A DNA stretch of 64,000 bases, taken from positions 496,001 through 560,000 of the forward strand of contig JAMYGW020000011.1 of assembly GCA_025617375.2 (NCBI GenBank), given 5' to 3'. This document shows positions 13,192-25,774 of this stretch, in pieces. Both the position numbers and the translations under genes were made by a program. Source of the DNA: Acarospora socialis (Eukaryota; Ascomycota; Lecanoromycetes; Acarosporales; Acarosporaceae). Position 1 is the first letter of the stretch, and each line of letters begins with the position of its first letter. Below the pieces are notes generated by a model. It searched no databases. It was given only the letters and a program-made list of their open reading frames with translations, and was not told where the DNA came from.

Positions 13192-14635
13192 ATGCTCTCA
13201 GGGATTCTTATATTCAACCAGAAAGGTGAAAACCTAATCTTCAGAGCTTTCCGCAACGACTGCCGCCCACGATTGGCCGATGTCTTCCGCATTCAAGTCA
13301 TCTCCAACGCACAAGTACGGTCTCCTATCCTTACGTTAGGATCTACGACTTTCAGCCATGTGAAGCACGAGAACATCTACTTAGTCGCTATAACGAAAAG
13401 CAATGCCAATGCAGCACTCGTGTTTGAGTTCCTGTACCGATTGGTGGGGCTGGGTAGGGGGTACTTCGGGAAGTTTGATGAGGAGGCAGTGAAGAACAAC
13501 TTCGTGCTCGTCTATGAGCTTTTGGATGGTCAGTGCTGTATGGGTAGAAGGGGCTTTACTGTGGAGGTGGATCAGAGCAGAGAGTAATGCTGACTCTCAG
13601 GGTTGGGTAGAGATCTTGGATTTCGGATACCCTCAAAATACCGAGACGGACACACTGAAAATGTACATCACTACCGAGGGTGTCAAGTCTGAGCGGACAA
13701 TGGAGGATTCTTCAAAAATTACAATGCAAGCTACCGGTGCACTGTCTTGGCGGAGATCAGACATCAAATATCGGAAAAACGAAGCATTCGTCGATGTCAT
13801 CGAGGATGTTAATTTGCTCATGTCAGCAACCGGTACTGTTCTTCGAGCAGACGTCGTCGGTCAGATTGTTATGCGGGCTTACTTGTCTGGGACTCCTGAA
13901 TGCAAGTTCGGGCTGAACGATCGCCTCTTACTCGACGGAGATAGCCTCACAGCACCTTCGGGCAACAGAGCTGGAACGAAAGCCACGAGAGCCGCTGCAG
14001 GTAGCGTAACGCTCGAAGATTGTCAGTTCCATCAATGCGTCAAACTTGGCAAATTCGATGCGGACCGCATCATCTCCTTCATCCCACCAGACGGCGAGTT
14101 TGAGCTGATGCGATACCGAGCTACTGAGAATGTCAACTTGCCATTCAAAGTTCACGCTATCGTCAACGAAGTGGGAAAGACGAAAGTCGAATATAGCATC
14201 GCCATTAAAGCCAACTATGGCAGCAAGCTTTTCGCAACCAACGTTGTTGTGCGTGTCCCAACACCACTGAATACGGCAAGGATCACGGAGCGGACCTCAC
14301 AAGGCAAAGCAAAGTATGAGCCAGAGCATAACAATATCGTATGGAAGATTCCGCGGTTCACCGGACAGAGCGAATATGTGCTGTCAGCTGAGGCGACTTT
14401 GACGTCGATGACAAACCAGAAAGCGTGGAGTCGTCCACCGTTGAGCCTGAACTTCTCTATCCTTATGTTCACGAGCTCAGGTTTGTTGGTCAGATATCTA
14501 AAGGTGTTTGAGAAGAGCAATTATAGTAGTGTCAAATGGGTTCGGTATATGACTAGGGCTGGAAGCTATGAGATTCGGTATAGTGGATCCTTACACCTCA
14601 CATTGCGACTTGTCTGACACACTCCTAGGTTCTAA
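13192..14635 (+). CDS. AP-2 clathrin adaptor mu subunit
   Basis: Medium chain of the plasma-membrane AP-2 adaptor for clathrin-mediated endocytosis; binds YxxPhi sorting signals. Exons 13192-13528, 13611-14577 and 14629-14635 give 436 aa (human AP2M1 is 435). It starts MLSGILIFNQKGENLIFR, the usual start of fungal AP-2 mu; the longin-like domain covers about residues 1-140. The mu homology domain begins near WRRSDIKYRKNEAF and carries the cargo-binding region to TSSGLLVRYLKV and YMTRAGSYEIRF. The last exon is only seven bases (finishing Arg, then Phe and stop); without it the frame would add an atypical tail. The third intron has GTCTGACAC before CCTAG. Confidence 0.95.
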
Positions 14636-15582
14636 CTTGATGACTACGTCCTCGATCATTCGATCAGGCAAGTCCATTGTGCATGGCGCGGCATTGATAT
14701 ACTATTTTCAGTCAACTTTGCTGGGTTCCAAAGGGCGGTTCAATTCTCCCCCGTGCATTGATTTGGCGCTGCAACGGCCTCCTTGAGCCCTATGTGCACA
14801 ATTTATAGTTCTTCGAGCAAGGCGTTGGGGTATCACGAACGATATAGTGAATCATACATGTCCATACACCGGACTAAACAGCTACCCCGACTCATACAAA
14901 TTCGTATTTCACTCATCTCAGGGTCGAAATTCATCTCAAGTATCATATCACATTGTTGCAGCAACCAGCATCCTGGGACAGGTTAGTTATCGCTCATACC
15001 CCTCTTTCTCTTCTCATAGAGCCTGCTTTCTGACTGGACTTGCGATGGCTGTTAAGAGCTCTGATCAGTTCAGTGTCTTTCCAGTTTACGAGTTTGTCAT
15101 CATCTCACAATCTCTGCATTTACAACTCATATCGGACCCTACCCGAGCCTTGCAGCTTATGTTGCCCTACACTTGCTTCTCACCCACTTACCTTTAGACC
15201 GACTAGTCCTGCCTTTCTCCGACTCGAAGCTGTCGTCTGCCTCACTTCTACCAACACAGAGTTTCAGTCCCATTGCTGGGTGACCGACGTGGAGGAAGCT
15301 CAGTGGTTCCGTAACTATCTCTCAACACCTCCTATACTACACTCTTCCGAATATCCCGAGTTACGTACAGCCCAGGCAACAAGACCGGTTCATCAAATTG
15401 CCATATCAGATATCGAAAGTGGGTGGGCCCCTCACCAAAACATTTGTCCATAGCTTCTCACCAGACAACTAACAGCCCACTGCGTGTTGAAAGCTGCAGA
15501 GAACACGCAACAAGACCAATACAGTATGTTAACGTGCTAGCGTGAGTACTCCTGTCTGACTATCAGCTGCTGACCCGCGTAG
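14636..15582. other. Intergenic region and leader before BTB gene
   Basis: About 950 bases with no convincing coding model. Its last 41 bases (15542-15582) look like GTGAGT...TGAC...GTAG ending exactly at the ATG of the next gene, so a 5'-UTR intron is possible though short. Confidence 0.45.
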
Positions 15583-17070
15583 ATGAAGCGCACAGGATCC
15601 GGAGTAATCGATATGGCAAACCAACCACGTAGCAAGCACAGGCACAACAGCCATGAACCTGCCTCTGAGAATGGGTTCCCCCGCTGGAGCAAAGGAACCG
15701 TGTGGGTTCATTTGTCGGATGATCCTCGAAATCAATACCAGCTGCATAAGGCCGTGCTGGAGAGAACGTCTACGTGGTTCGGCGAAGAGCTGAGAAAAAA
15801 AATAGACGAGTCCGCTACTGTTGCCGTGGATACGCCGCGGCAAGGCGTTAAGTATCTGTTTGTTCTGGAAGATGAGGCGAATGGTGGTGGCTCGGTGCTG
15901 GTGAGGAAGGTAAGCTGAATGCGGCATCCGGGTGCGTTCTAGGGCTAAGCGATTCCGCAGCCTCTGCATCCCAAAGGCAGGCTAAATCTCGGCAATGTGC
16001 TAGGAGCAGCAGGCATACCACATATCGCCGTGAACCGCACTCCGGACAGCAGCCACCGCCCACCTCCTACGGCAGACATCATTGACTTAGCAGCAAGCCC
16101 CGAAGTACAAGATCCTGCAGCCATCAAAGTGGAGCAGACACAAGAGCCAGCGGACCCTATCCGATCCGTTGAATCCACCCTAAGACCCACCAACCCTAAT
16201 GACGATCCCACGGCCCGCGAACGGTCCGGTCGCTCTTTGGCAGCATACGACAACCTCTTCCGCATATACTACAACCAAGCTCCTGAGATTACCGACACCA
16301 ACATTTCCCTCGCCCTCACCGAATGCGAAACCCTCATCAAAGTCGCCGAAACCCACGGCAGCCTGCCCGTCATCCGCCCCTACCTCGGCAACACTCTTTC
16401 GCAGTACCGCCACTCCCTCTTCGCCGCCATCGCCAGCGACCCCGCCCGCTGGCTCAACATCTCGATGCCGCTCCACTCCGCCTTCATCTTTTCCGAAGCT
16501 CTCATCCACCTCGCCGGCTGCTGGCCCGCCTGGCCCTGGCCAACCCCGCAGAAGGCCGTCGCCCACGACATGATTTCCCTCGTCGCCGCCAAGGCCCTCT
16601 CCCTCGCCCTCCTCCGCGCAAAGGTCGACGCGAACATCCTCCGCAACACCATCGCGCAGAACAACGCGCCCGTCACCGTCACGGACGCGTACGAGACCTG
16701 GCTCGTCGTCCAGCTCTTCCGCGACTGGTTCCTGGACCAGCTGAGCCTGGCGCGGAAATGCGGCAAGCCGCATCACGGCGGCATGTATCGGCTCATGCGC
16801 AAGGGCGGAGACGCGTATTTGCCGGTGGAGGAGCAGGTTGCGTTGTTGGAGAGCGTGGATGAGGAGCGGGGCGGTGTCGGGGCGTGGGAGGAGGTCGGGG
16901 TCGATTTGAGGCTGCTGAAGGATTTCGCGCGCGGCGAGGTGGAGGCGCTGTGTCGGAACCGGTTGATGTTGGATGTGGAGGAGGCGGGGGTCGAGTATTT
17001 GACTTGTGTGGAGGTTCGGACGGAGGATTTTCCGTGGTTGAGGACGGGTGGGGGGGATGAGGAGTCTTGA
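15583..17070 (+). CDS. BTB/POZ-domain protein, fungal type
   Basis: Predicted 478-aa protein from exons 15583-15909 and 15961-17070 (51-base phase-0 intron). Residues about 45-110 resemble a BTB start: VWVHLSDDPRN, YQLHKAVLERTSTWFGEEL, typical of fungal BTB proteins in which the domain mediates dimerisation or cullin-3 binding. A variable Pro-rich linker follows, with DIIDLAASPEVQD, then a long helical region (SLAAYDNLFRIYYN, HSAFIFSEALIHLAG, DAYETWLVVQLFRDWFLDQL). Partner and process are unknown. The long GC-rich frames on the opposite strand here are shadows. A downstream Met (MANQPRSK, residue 12) is an alternative start. Confidence 0.75.
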
Positions 17071-20000
17071 TGCAGAGTGGGAGCGGGTAGGCTGGGTTAG
17101 GAGGGGGCCTGGGGAGCGGTTGTGCGGTGAGCAGATTGCCCGGTTGGCTGGTATCTTCAAACCTGTTCTGTGCCGTCTTCTCATCGGGTGCAATATTCGA
17201 ACAAAACATCATGTACCTTTATACCCATCTCACGATTGCCAAAAGTCTCTGCGGACCAACTCAAACATTGACATACTAATCTAACATTACTCTGACTAAA
17301 TCTGCGCCGAGCAAATCCAAAGCCGTCGGAACCCTCTCCACCCATGACACTGTCGCACTGTTAGGGCGGCCTGGAAATGGGAACTCTCCCAAAGACCCCG
17401 CTCAAAGATCCGAGAGCCCATATCGACGAGGACAAAAGCTGACATTGCCATCCGGCCCTGCAATACGTGTAGAGGCTACGAGAAGCATGACCATTCGCCA
17501 TCCTCGGATCGATCCACTTTGCAATATCCAGAATTTTCCAGCGGATTGTAACATAAGCCACACGCATGGGTCACATGTCCCAGAACCCCTGCGTGCAAAT
17601 ATAGCCGCATCCAAGGTCCGAAACGGGAACGAAGGCTCCTTCTCGAAACAAACATCGGGACGATTTGCCCACCAAGCGTCAAGGTTGAATGGGAAGCCAG
17701 CTCGCCACGAACGGATCCTGTTACTTCATCAGCTTTTTCGCTCAAATGGCAAAGGCAGATCGAAAAGGCCCCGCCGACAGATCGAGCGTGGGTCGTCCAG
17801 GAGCTCTTCTCTGCCGGCCCGGGTAATGTGCTTCGGCGGAGAGTAGCTCGTGCTGGGAATGGCAGGAGCTACAGGCGTGCGAGTCGTGGCCACGACCAGC
17901 AGGGCTTCCTGTGCCTCGCTCGACCTTGGAACGGGAACGGGAGAAGCGAAGCCGGTTCCGAACAGCGGGCGGGGTGAAGGCCAAGGTGAGCGTGGGCGAG
18001 CAGCGTCACCCAGGGTAGCTGTTGGCTCACGCGGGTCGCGGAAAGGACTGGAGGATGGGTCTGAGGTCGAGGAAAGCGGAAGATGCACGTGCGGATTTAC
18101 GTTGGATGAGAGGGAGTGGTATGTGACGTGTGTGGGGTTGGGAATGCCTGCTGAATGGATAGGTAGGTGGGAGGGTAGATAGCTCTGATGGCCTTCTCAA
18201 GACACAAGAAACGATCGAACGAGCAGCGCTGATGTCTTACGTCGACGAGAGGTAGGGAGCCCGTGACGAGGGAGACGCAGGAGCGGACAGGTGGTGCATA
18301 CCATAGGAAGGGAGACCGGAGCGCAAGGAGACATGGTCTCTGAGGTGGGCGTGGATGGGCTGGTTGATTGACGATCGTCAGCTTCCGTGGTAGTGGAGAT
18401 TTGAGCACTCTACTGGGTCTATTGGGAAAAGGGGCGCTGTGGAGAATCAGAAGGATGGGCGCTATGGTGAGGACTTTCGCCTTCAGATCGACAGCCGTGG
18501 AGGAAGCGAGGAAATGAGACGTCGTGGGGCAGAGTAGGATGCGGACTTTGCACGCGATAGTCGCACCGGAGGCATTTGAGATTGATGCTCAGGAAGATAG
18601 GATCAAGTTAGAGTGACGGAGATGTGTGACATACGTTCCACATCTGACATGTGCCATTGCCTTTCCGTGGCGATTCTTGGAGGTCTGCGAGTCTGGCGAT
18701 CCGGATGAAGCCTGGACTGTTGTTGTGCAACTATCAGTGAGCAGGTCTGGTCTTCACCGCATGCTGATGATGAGGTATTAAGATATCAAAAGTGCCGACA
18801 AGGTATGGTTCATTCATGGCCACTTGCTGCACGTCAGGGTCACATCTGATCCGTCACATCCATGTACAGAGATGGTGCGTGCCAAGACCGATAACAGCAG
18901 AGCAACACTTGTGAATACAAAAGCGGTCTCAGCCCAAAACAGCAAATCAGAGCGCCCAGCGAAGGGACGTGCTATTGTACCACGAGCTACAGCTGTCTTC
19001 CAAGGTTGTGAGGACGAGCATTTGAGGCATTTCCTACAGAGAGATAGGAGTTGCATGCGTGATGCGTCGAGTGCCACGAGCTGCTCCCCTTCGACTCCGA
19101 GGACATGGCAAGCAAAGAGGTTCGGGAGGACCCGAGCCAGCATAAGGTACTATATCTTAGGTAGAATATGACGTCGAATGGACAAAAGTCCCCGCTGTTA
19201 GGCGCCTGGGTTTTCGGGTATTCCCCGCAGAGACTTATGTCCGCCGACTTCGTACGAGTACCTTAGGGCCTATCTGCACGTGTTTTTAGATCACTGACCG
19301 CCTCGAGGCATCAAGCCGCAGAGGGCAGGTAGGAAGATCACACCAATCGAGTTCTTCTAACTTTGCGGTGAAAGTCAAGCTTCAAGCCACCCTCGGCGAC
19401 AGAGGGACACAAAGAAGTGAGCCTTACTCGTTTGATCATGACTCCAATATAAATCCGACGTAAGGTACTTAATGTTCTGCAATCGGACAGGACCTACCGA
19501 CGACGGAGGAGATTCGGTACACATAGACTTGTATGAGGCATTTAATTGTCCGCTAGAACCTCTGGGGTCGCACTCGATGCAGCTCGATATCCCATTCCCC
19601 CACACGCACCTGCTGGAAACCCTCTCTGCCAGCTCATGTCCTCGACGATTCGGATGGATCCGGGCATTAGTTCATATGTCCTGCTGCTTCAATCAAGACG
19701 ATTCAATTGCAAGATCAGGCATGGAGAATAGGATGGCAGACGGGATTATTTTGCATTACGATTGAAGAGGGGTTGTATGCACTTAAACGTTCCGCCTCAG
19801 GTATTGTACAGTAATGTTGCAATCGCAGAGAACCGTTACAATCTTGAGTGGTATACACAAGATACCCTTCATCCTCATCCTCCAAGATTAGCCCTACTTG
19901 CAGGCCCTTGATACCTTACCTTAGATACCTCATGCACAGCTGAAGCTGAATCAATCTTTTTTCCGTGTCACTGAACATACCTTAGCCGTTGCAGATTGCA

Positions 20001-21035
20001 GATTACGGTATTAATTAACACTGCATCATTTTCCCAGCTCTCAGGGCGAAACAAAACCATCTTCGAGTGGCACGTGCCTTCGACGTTTGCAATCTTTTCT
20101 TTCACTTGTGCATAAGGTACGAGGTAAGAGTGCTCATGCCTGTGATTGATCTTGACGCAGCAAGCCGGTACCCAGTACAAGTATGAATATGAAGTACAAT
20201 TCCCATCCGTCACACGTGAAAAGACCTTGCGGTGGCGTAACGTAATGATTGAGATGTCAAGAATAGCAGCTGAAGCTTTTGTTTCGTATCTTACCTCACC
20301 TACCTCACCTACCTCACCTACCTACCTTACCTGACAGCACAAAACTGCAGAAGCCCACGTGTTAAACCTAAGGTGGTGTTGTTATATAGAGACATGCTCA
20401 CTCATCTCTCGTCGACTTGGTTTGCCCTCCGTCTTGAAAACTCAGGATCGGAGAGCAGAAGACGTCGTACCCCGCTAGATTGCAGTGTTTAATGAGATTT
20501 GAAGTCAAAGTGGGAGCGCAAAGCTTGACAAATATCTTATTTTTATACTACTTACGAACCCCTCGGCAAGCCCCAACTCGACCATTCCAATCCATCCCAC
20601 TTGGACGGCCAGTTGTAGTCTTTGAGACAGAAGTCGACATTCCATAAAATTCGATGCGCCTTCAGAGCATCGGATAGCGCCCACGAGAGCGACTTATCGG
20701 AATTTTTTATCAGCACGGTCTCTCACTTCCTCGGCTTGCAAATCCATTTGTCATTCCGATTCTTCGAAGCTGCTCGACCGCAGCAGTACGCTGCCGATTC
20801 GTCAAGCAATCACCAACCGCGCAATCCGCCACCTCTCCATTTAGAATTCGCAACGTCTATAACCTGTGTTGAAGAGGAAGATTATCAACTCATCAATTGC
20901 GATTCGAGGCCAGTTACATCCCTTGGGCATCGCCCTCTGGGACGACGTTCCCACACGTCCGACCACAAAGGAACTACAACCAACACTACTTACCTTACAA
21001 CGTCTTCATCAGTCGGCGCATACATCCCCACACTC
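17071..21035. other. Large intergenic region, no supported gene
   Basis: Almost 4 kb without a convincing gene. Frames at 17445-18408 are short and low-complexity on both strands. A minus-strand frame at 18814-19143 (109 aa) has a CRKCLKC motif and one hydrophobic segment, but no family I know and no good splice partner. A CCTCACCTA-type repeat lies at 20290-20332. The last 450 bases are the probable leader of the kinase gene, with a seven-codon upstream ORF at 20654-20677. Confidence 0.45.
20290..20332. repeat. CTCACCTAC microsatellite-like tract
   Basis: Imperfect tandem array of TACCTCACC / TACCTTACC units, the complement of the GGTAAGGTA motif at 2094-2136. Confidence 0.65.
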
Positions 21036-22631
21036 ATGGCCGCCCACTTGACACCGCCAGCACGTTCTCCTGCGCCTTCGATCTCCACGTCATCGTTGAA
21101 ATCGCAAGATGCGAGGACCTCCGACCCCACACCTACCATCCGGGAAGGCTCCAACGACCATGTGAATGAAGCTGGCATTGCTGCCACACCAAGGAAACCG
21201 AAGATCACATCACGTCTGACACGGATGTTCTCACAAGGCGTAAAGGCAGCTCCGAAGGAGCCAGACGCCACGAAAGAGCCTCATCGGGACCGCGATGTCG
21301 AGAACGGGGATCCTAACCTCCTGTCGAACGGAGCGGTGAAAGCGCCCAAGGTACCTTCAAGACAGCCTTCATACACGGACAAGAAACCAGCTAGTTCGTC
21401 CGACGGTGAGCGCAAAACTGGGTCAAGCAGCACCAAGAAGGACTCCAAGGATCCCGACCCGTTGCACAAGCGGTTTGAAAATCTTCCGGATGGCACCCAC
21501 GCGCATCATCTGAAGAGTGCCAAGAGACAAGAGAAGCTGTCGGATATGCTACGGGACATGCTGGGAGGCAAGAAGAAGGATGAGCAAGCACACGGCGACG
21601 AACAGCAACTGTCACTGATGTCGACTTGGGTCGATCAACTGAAGAACGAGCGGGAACGACTGGCCTCGGATAAGAAGGGTGGACCCAACGCGACGGCGAC
21701 GCTGGTGGAGAAGTATGGCAAGTGCCAGGAAATTGTCGGTCGGGGAGCATTCGGGATCGTGAGGATATCTCATAAAGCGGACCCGAAAGACTCGAAGCTG
21801 GAGCAGCTCTACGCCGTCAAAGAGTTCCGCCGCCGGCCACAGGAATCACCGCGGAAGTATCAGAAACGTCTCACATCCGAGTTTTGCATCTCTTCGTCAC
21901 TTCGCCACCCGAATGTCATCCACACCCTCGACCTCCTACAAGACGCCAAAGGCGATTACTGTGAGGTGATGGAGTTCTGCGCCGGTGGAGATCTGTACAC
22001 ATTAGTCCTGGCGGCTGGCAAACTCGAGGTGGTCGAAGCGGACTGTTTCTTCAAGCAGCTGATGCGCGGTGTTGAATATATGCACGAGATGGGTGTCGCT
22101 CACCGTGACCTGAAGCCTGAGAACCTTCTACTCACCACCCGTGGAGCGCTCAAGATCACCGACTTCGGCAACGGCGAATGTTTCCGGATGGCTTGGGAAA
22201 AGGAGGCTCATATGACTGCCGGCCTTTGTGGTTCGGCACCATACATCGCACCGGAGGAATACGTCGACACCGAATTCGATCCCAGGGCTGTGGATGTCTG
22301 GGCTACTGGAGTCATCTACATGGCGATGAGGACGGGTCGACATCTCTGGAGGGTAGCCAAGAAGGATGAAGACGAGTTCTTTGAGAGGTACCTCGAGGGT
22401 CGGAGAGACGAGGACGGGTACGGTCCCATTGAAGCTTTGCATAGGGTAAGAGGCACCACCCATCCCTTGACTTGATGCTTGGCCTAATCTTTGTTACAGG
22501 CACGGTGTCGCAACGTCATCTACTCCATCTTGGACCCCAACCCCACGCGACGAATCACCGCGTCGCAAGTCCTCAAATCCGAATGGGGCCGGGAGATAAA
22601 GCTCTGCAAAGCCGGCGAGGAAGGGTTCTGA
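21036..22631 (+). CDS. HAL4/SAT4-type serine/threonine protein kinase
   Basis: Exons 21036-22445 and 22500-22631 (54-base intron) give 513 aa. The first 225 residues are Ser/Pro/Lys-rich and disordered, as in the fungal Npr1/Hal family that regulates plasma-membrane transporters and ion homeostasis. Kinase landmarks: GRGAFGIV glycine loop at about residue 235, catalytic Lys in YAVKEF, AHRDLKPENLLL near 355, DFGNGE, and CGSAPYIAPEEY at the activation segment. The last exon supplies subdomain XI (NPTRRITASQVLKSEWG). GNGE after DFG and the APEE variant are typical of Hal4/Sat4 and S. pombe Hal4. The first in-frame ATG is used; the frame stays open for 414 bases upstream without an ATG. Confidence 0.9.
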
Positions 22632-23623
22632 CATACGTAGGAGGGCATAAAGGAGTATCACTGGGCAGCCAAGCTTCTCTCGACGGATACGCTTTTCTTT
22701 TGTAGTCGGCTTTGCGAGAACGAAGGCCTGCTCATCGATCATCCTTCGGCCCTTCTCTCCTTCTCTCACGAGGCGACCTACCATTCTTTCGTTTTGCGCT
22801 CCGCCATTTGCTCCTTCATCGACGACCACTTGATAATTGCCGCACTTCATACCGCATACCCAACAGTCACATTATGCGTTTTTGGGACGGATTTAGTTCT
22901 GGCGTTCTGGCTTAAAGGGGCACTTAGAGAAGGGGAGGGTTTGTGAAAGAGATGCTGGGTGGTTGTGGTCTTTGCTGGGTGTGCCATGTCCTTTAGCATC
23001 CACGGATGATTTGGCTTAATGTCTTGAGAGATTATAGCTTTTAGAATGCACTTATTCATAATCATAGCAGTGAAGATGCTGGCTATACATCTTCCGCTTT
23101 AAGTTTATAACCTGCTGGATGAGTATTTCTGTTGGGCCCTTTCAATGATTTACAGCGACGCGCACGGTATCATGACGGTGACCGTGCAGGATTGTTTAAC
23201 TCCTAAAGCTATAAGTATCTTAGGTAGGTAGGCATACCATCTACTAGGTAGCAGAAGTCAGAATGGTCTATCTCTTTGATACACTGAATATTGCTGCAAT
23301 CCACAGCCTGAGAAGCGCCCAGTGACGTCGATGCCGCTTTAAGCGGAGCACCATTCCAAAGACGCTTGACCGTTTGTAGGAAAGCTGAGCCGCGCCGCGT
23401 CGACCTCAGATTCAACTCTTGACCAACCATATCACGGCTTACAGATACACCGACAGCAACGGGCAACTCACCATTTACGAGTACAAGAGATATCATACAA
23501 GCAATCTGACACTGACTCAAATAATAACTCATGTTACTTCTCTCCAAAACTTGAAGCTACCACTACAAAGGACTTAAGATACTGTAACGTCAGGATCAGC
23601 CTACCTAGAAGCACACAGGCACG
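22632..23623. other. Intergenic region
   Basis: About 1 kb with presumed 3' UTR of the kinase gene and promoter of RVS161. A minus-strand frame at 23209-23547 (112 aa) has no recognisable feature and I do not support it. Confidence 0.5.
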
Positions 23624-25014
23624 ATGTCGTGGGCAGGTGAGCGGAACCTCCGAATCACCCCTTTGCCAACCGTCTGTAGGCAACGGTGCTGACAAAAATT
23701 GTTACACATCTAGGATTCAAGAAAAATGTCAACCGCGCGACGACGCAGGTGATGATGAAGACGGGTGCGTGAATAGCCCTACCCGTCCCCACGCACGCCC
23801 GGGTGTGTTCTCGCAGAGAGATGTTGCGGGGGCTTCAATGATGTCGTCGATTAGTCGTCGCCGAGCCCTGAACGTGAAAGTTTCGTGGCACGCACGACTA
23901 AGCAACAATAACACGCCCTCACCCACTCACCCACTTACCCACCCACAATTCCTACCCACAAACTTCATAGCACAACCTCAACACTTTCACAAAGCGACAA
24001 AATGCCGGTCATGTCAACGCTGATGCCGAAGCCGGATGCAGGTCATGTCGAAAAGACCAATGATCGCGATTACGAGATTGAGGAGAGGTAAGGAAGTCTG
24101 CTTGAATCCTGCAATCCAAAGGGCAAGACATGCGAGGTACAGGACGAGTGAGCTGACGGGACGAATAGACGCTTCCGTTCGATGGAGACGGCAGTGAATA
24201 AATTGCACAAGGAGGCCACAGGCTACTTGCATTCGCTGCGTGGTTCGTAGAGCTTACTGTGCTTCGTTGGGTTTAAGGATGCTGATTCAGTTGCATAGCC
24301 ATGACGGCCGCGCAGGTGCAGATTGGGGAGACCATCGATGCTTTCTACGGAGATGCCGGGGCGAATGACGGTGTCAGTAGGAGCTACAAGCAGGCGGTCA
24401 GGGAACTGGATGCCGAGACCGTCAAGGCGCTTGATGGACCTTATCAGTCAGTGTGAGAGGTGAACGGAAACCTGTCTGAGCTGATCACTTCACTACAGGA
24501 CCACGGTGCTCGACCCGATCTCGAGGTTCTGCGCATACCTTCCGGATATCAACGAGGGTGCGCAGCCACCAGACTCCTGGGTTTACTCGAAGCGAGGTGC
24601 AAGGCTCACAGATTCACAGGGATGAAGAAACGCCAGAACAAACTCCTCGATTACGACGCCATGCGTGCCAAGGTCAAGAAACTCGTCGAAAAGCCCGACA
24701 AAGACGTCACCAAGCTGCCCCGCACCGAGAAGGAAACCGAAGTCGCCAAGGCCGCCTACGAGCAGATCAACGACCAACTCTGCACCGAACTCCCTCAACT
24801 CATCGATCTGCGCGTGCCGTATCTGGATCCGAGTTTCGAGGCGCTGGTCAAGATCCAACTGCGCTTCTGCGCCGAGTCGTACAGCCGTATGGCGCAAGTG
24901 CAGCAGCATCTGGACCCGGACACGCGTGAGCAGTATGCGTCGGGCATGCTGGACAACAAAGTCGAGCAGGTGTTGCAGGAGATTCGAGACTTGAGCATTG
25001 TTGGAACGATCTGA
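23624..25014 (+). CDS. RVS161: RVS161/hob3-type BAR-domain protein
   Basis: N-BAR amphiphysin homologue that bends membranes at endocytic sites and acts in actin organisation. Seven exons (23624-23636, 23714-23764, 24042-24087, 24169-24242, 24299-24446, 24499-24557, 24620-25014) give 261 aa; yeast Rvs161 is 265. The first exon codes only MSWA. Exon 2 gives GFKKNVNRATTQVMMKT, the conserved N-terminal amphipathic helix. Later landmarks are DYEIEERRF, MTAAQVQIGETIDAFY, ALDGPY.TTVLDPI, KLLDYDAMRAKVKKLVEKP and LIDLRVPYLDPSFEALVKIQ, all shared with yeast Rvs161. There is no SH3 domain, so it is the Rvs161 rather than the Rvs167 partner. Phases are consistent at all joints. Confidence 0.95.
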
Positions 25015-25774
25015 TGTGGTTATGATCAAAGGGTTCAACGGCTCATGAATCTTGCAGCGATGAATTTGGCGTTTGAAGACTGCGCGCTGTTCGTTCAAGA
25101 GAACTAACAGGATAGTCCAGTCTTGACCTAGGCTTGGCATAGCGAGGGTCTGTAAGCTAGATACCTAGGTAGCTATGAAGAAGAGCTTGTCAAACAGTGC
25201 GTGCCAGAACCATCCTCCCTGTACCGATTTGATCGTTTACCAGACGTGCCCTTTTACCTTACTACCTATACCTACCGTATACGAGAGAAGTTCAGATAGT
25301 AAATATCACCGTCATTTAGATACTCCATCCGAATTTCATATGTTAGGTGCCAAAAGGATGGACCTACGACAAAAGGACTAGCGCAGCACTCACGTCAGAC
25401 GCCGGCACAACGAAACAAGCTTCCTAAGGCGGATCGTGCTGTGCGGAGGAAAACGCCTTGCCCCTCTCTCCTCTCTGCTTCTTAAACCCAATTGTAATCG
25501 ATTCATAGTAGAGATAATTCTACTCTTACTATAGAGAGGTTGTTCATACCTCAACAGCAGTTTACTGTATCTCACCGACCCGTTGAGATACTGGTGTCTC
25601 GCACGGAACGCTTCCGCTACCTTATCGTTCAGCCACACCCCGCAATCTTCAATCCACAGCAGTACCCACTGTCAACCTTACACAAACTCCTGAATACCAC
25701 CTTACGAGACTCATAACACTCCAACAAACTCCGTTCAACTTGGACGAAGAGGATCCACCCCTGGTACAGATATA
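25015..25774. other. Intergenic region upstream of GABA aminotransferase gene
   Basis: About 760 bases. No supported gene; presumed RVS161 3' UTR and GABA-aminotransferase promoter. Confidence 0.5.

Noticed and set aside
15542-15582. 5'-UTR intron just before the BTB start codon
   Set aside because: Ends look right (GTGAGT...GTAG) but 41 bases is shorter than the other introns here; noted, not annotated.
16180-17193. 337-aa minus-strand frame opposite the BTB gene
   Set aside because: It is the GC-rich antisense of the BTB coding exon; its composition is Arg/Glu/Gly/Val-biased with no domain, while the plus strand gives a coherent two-exon protein.
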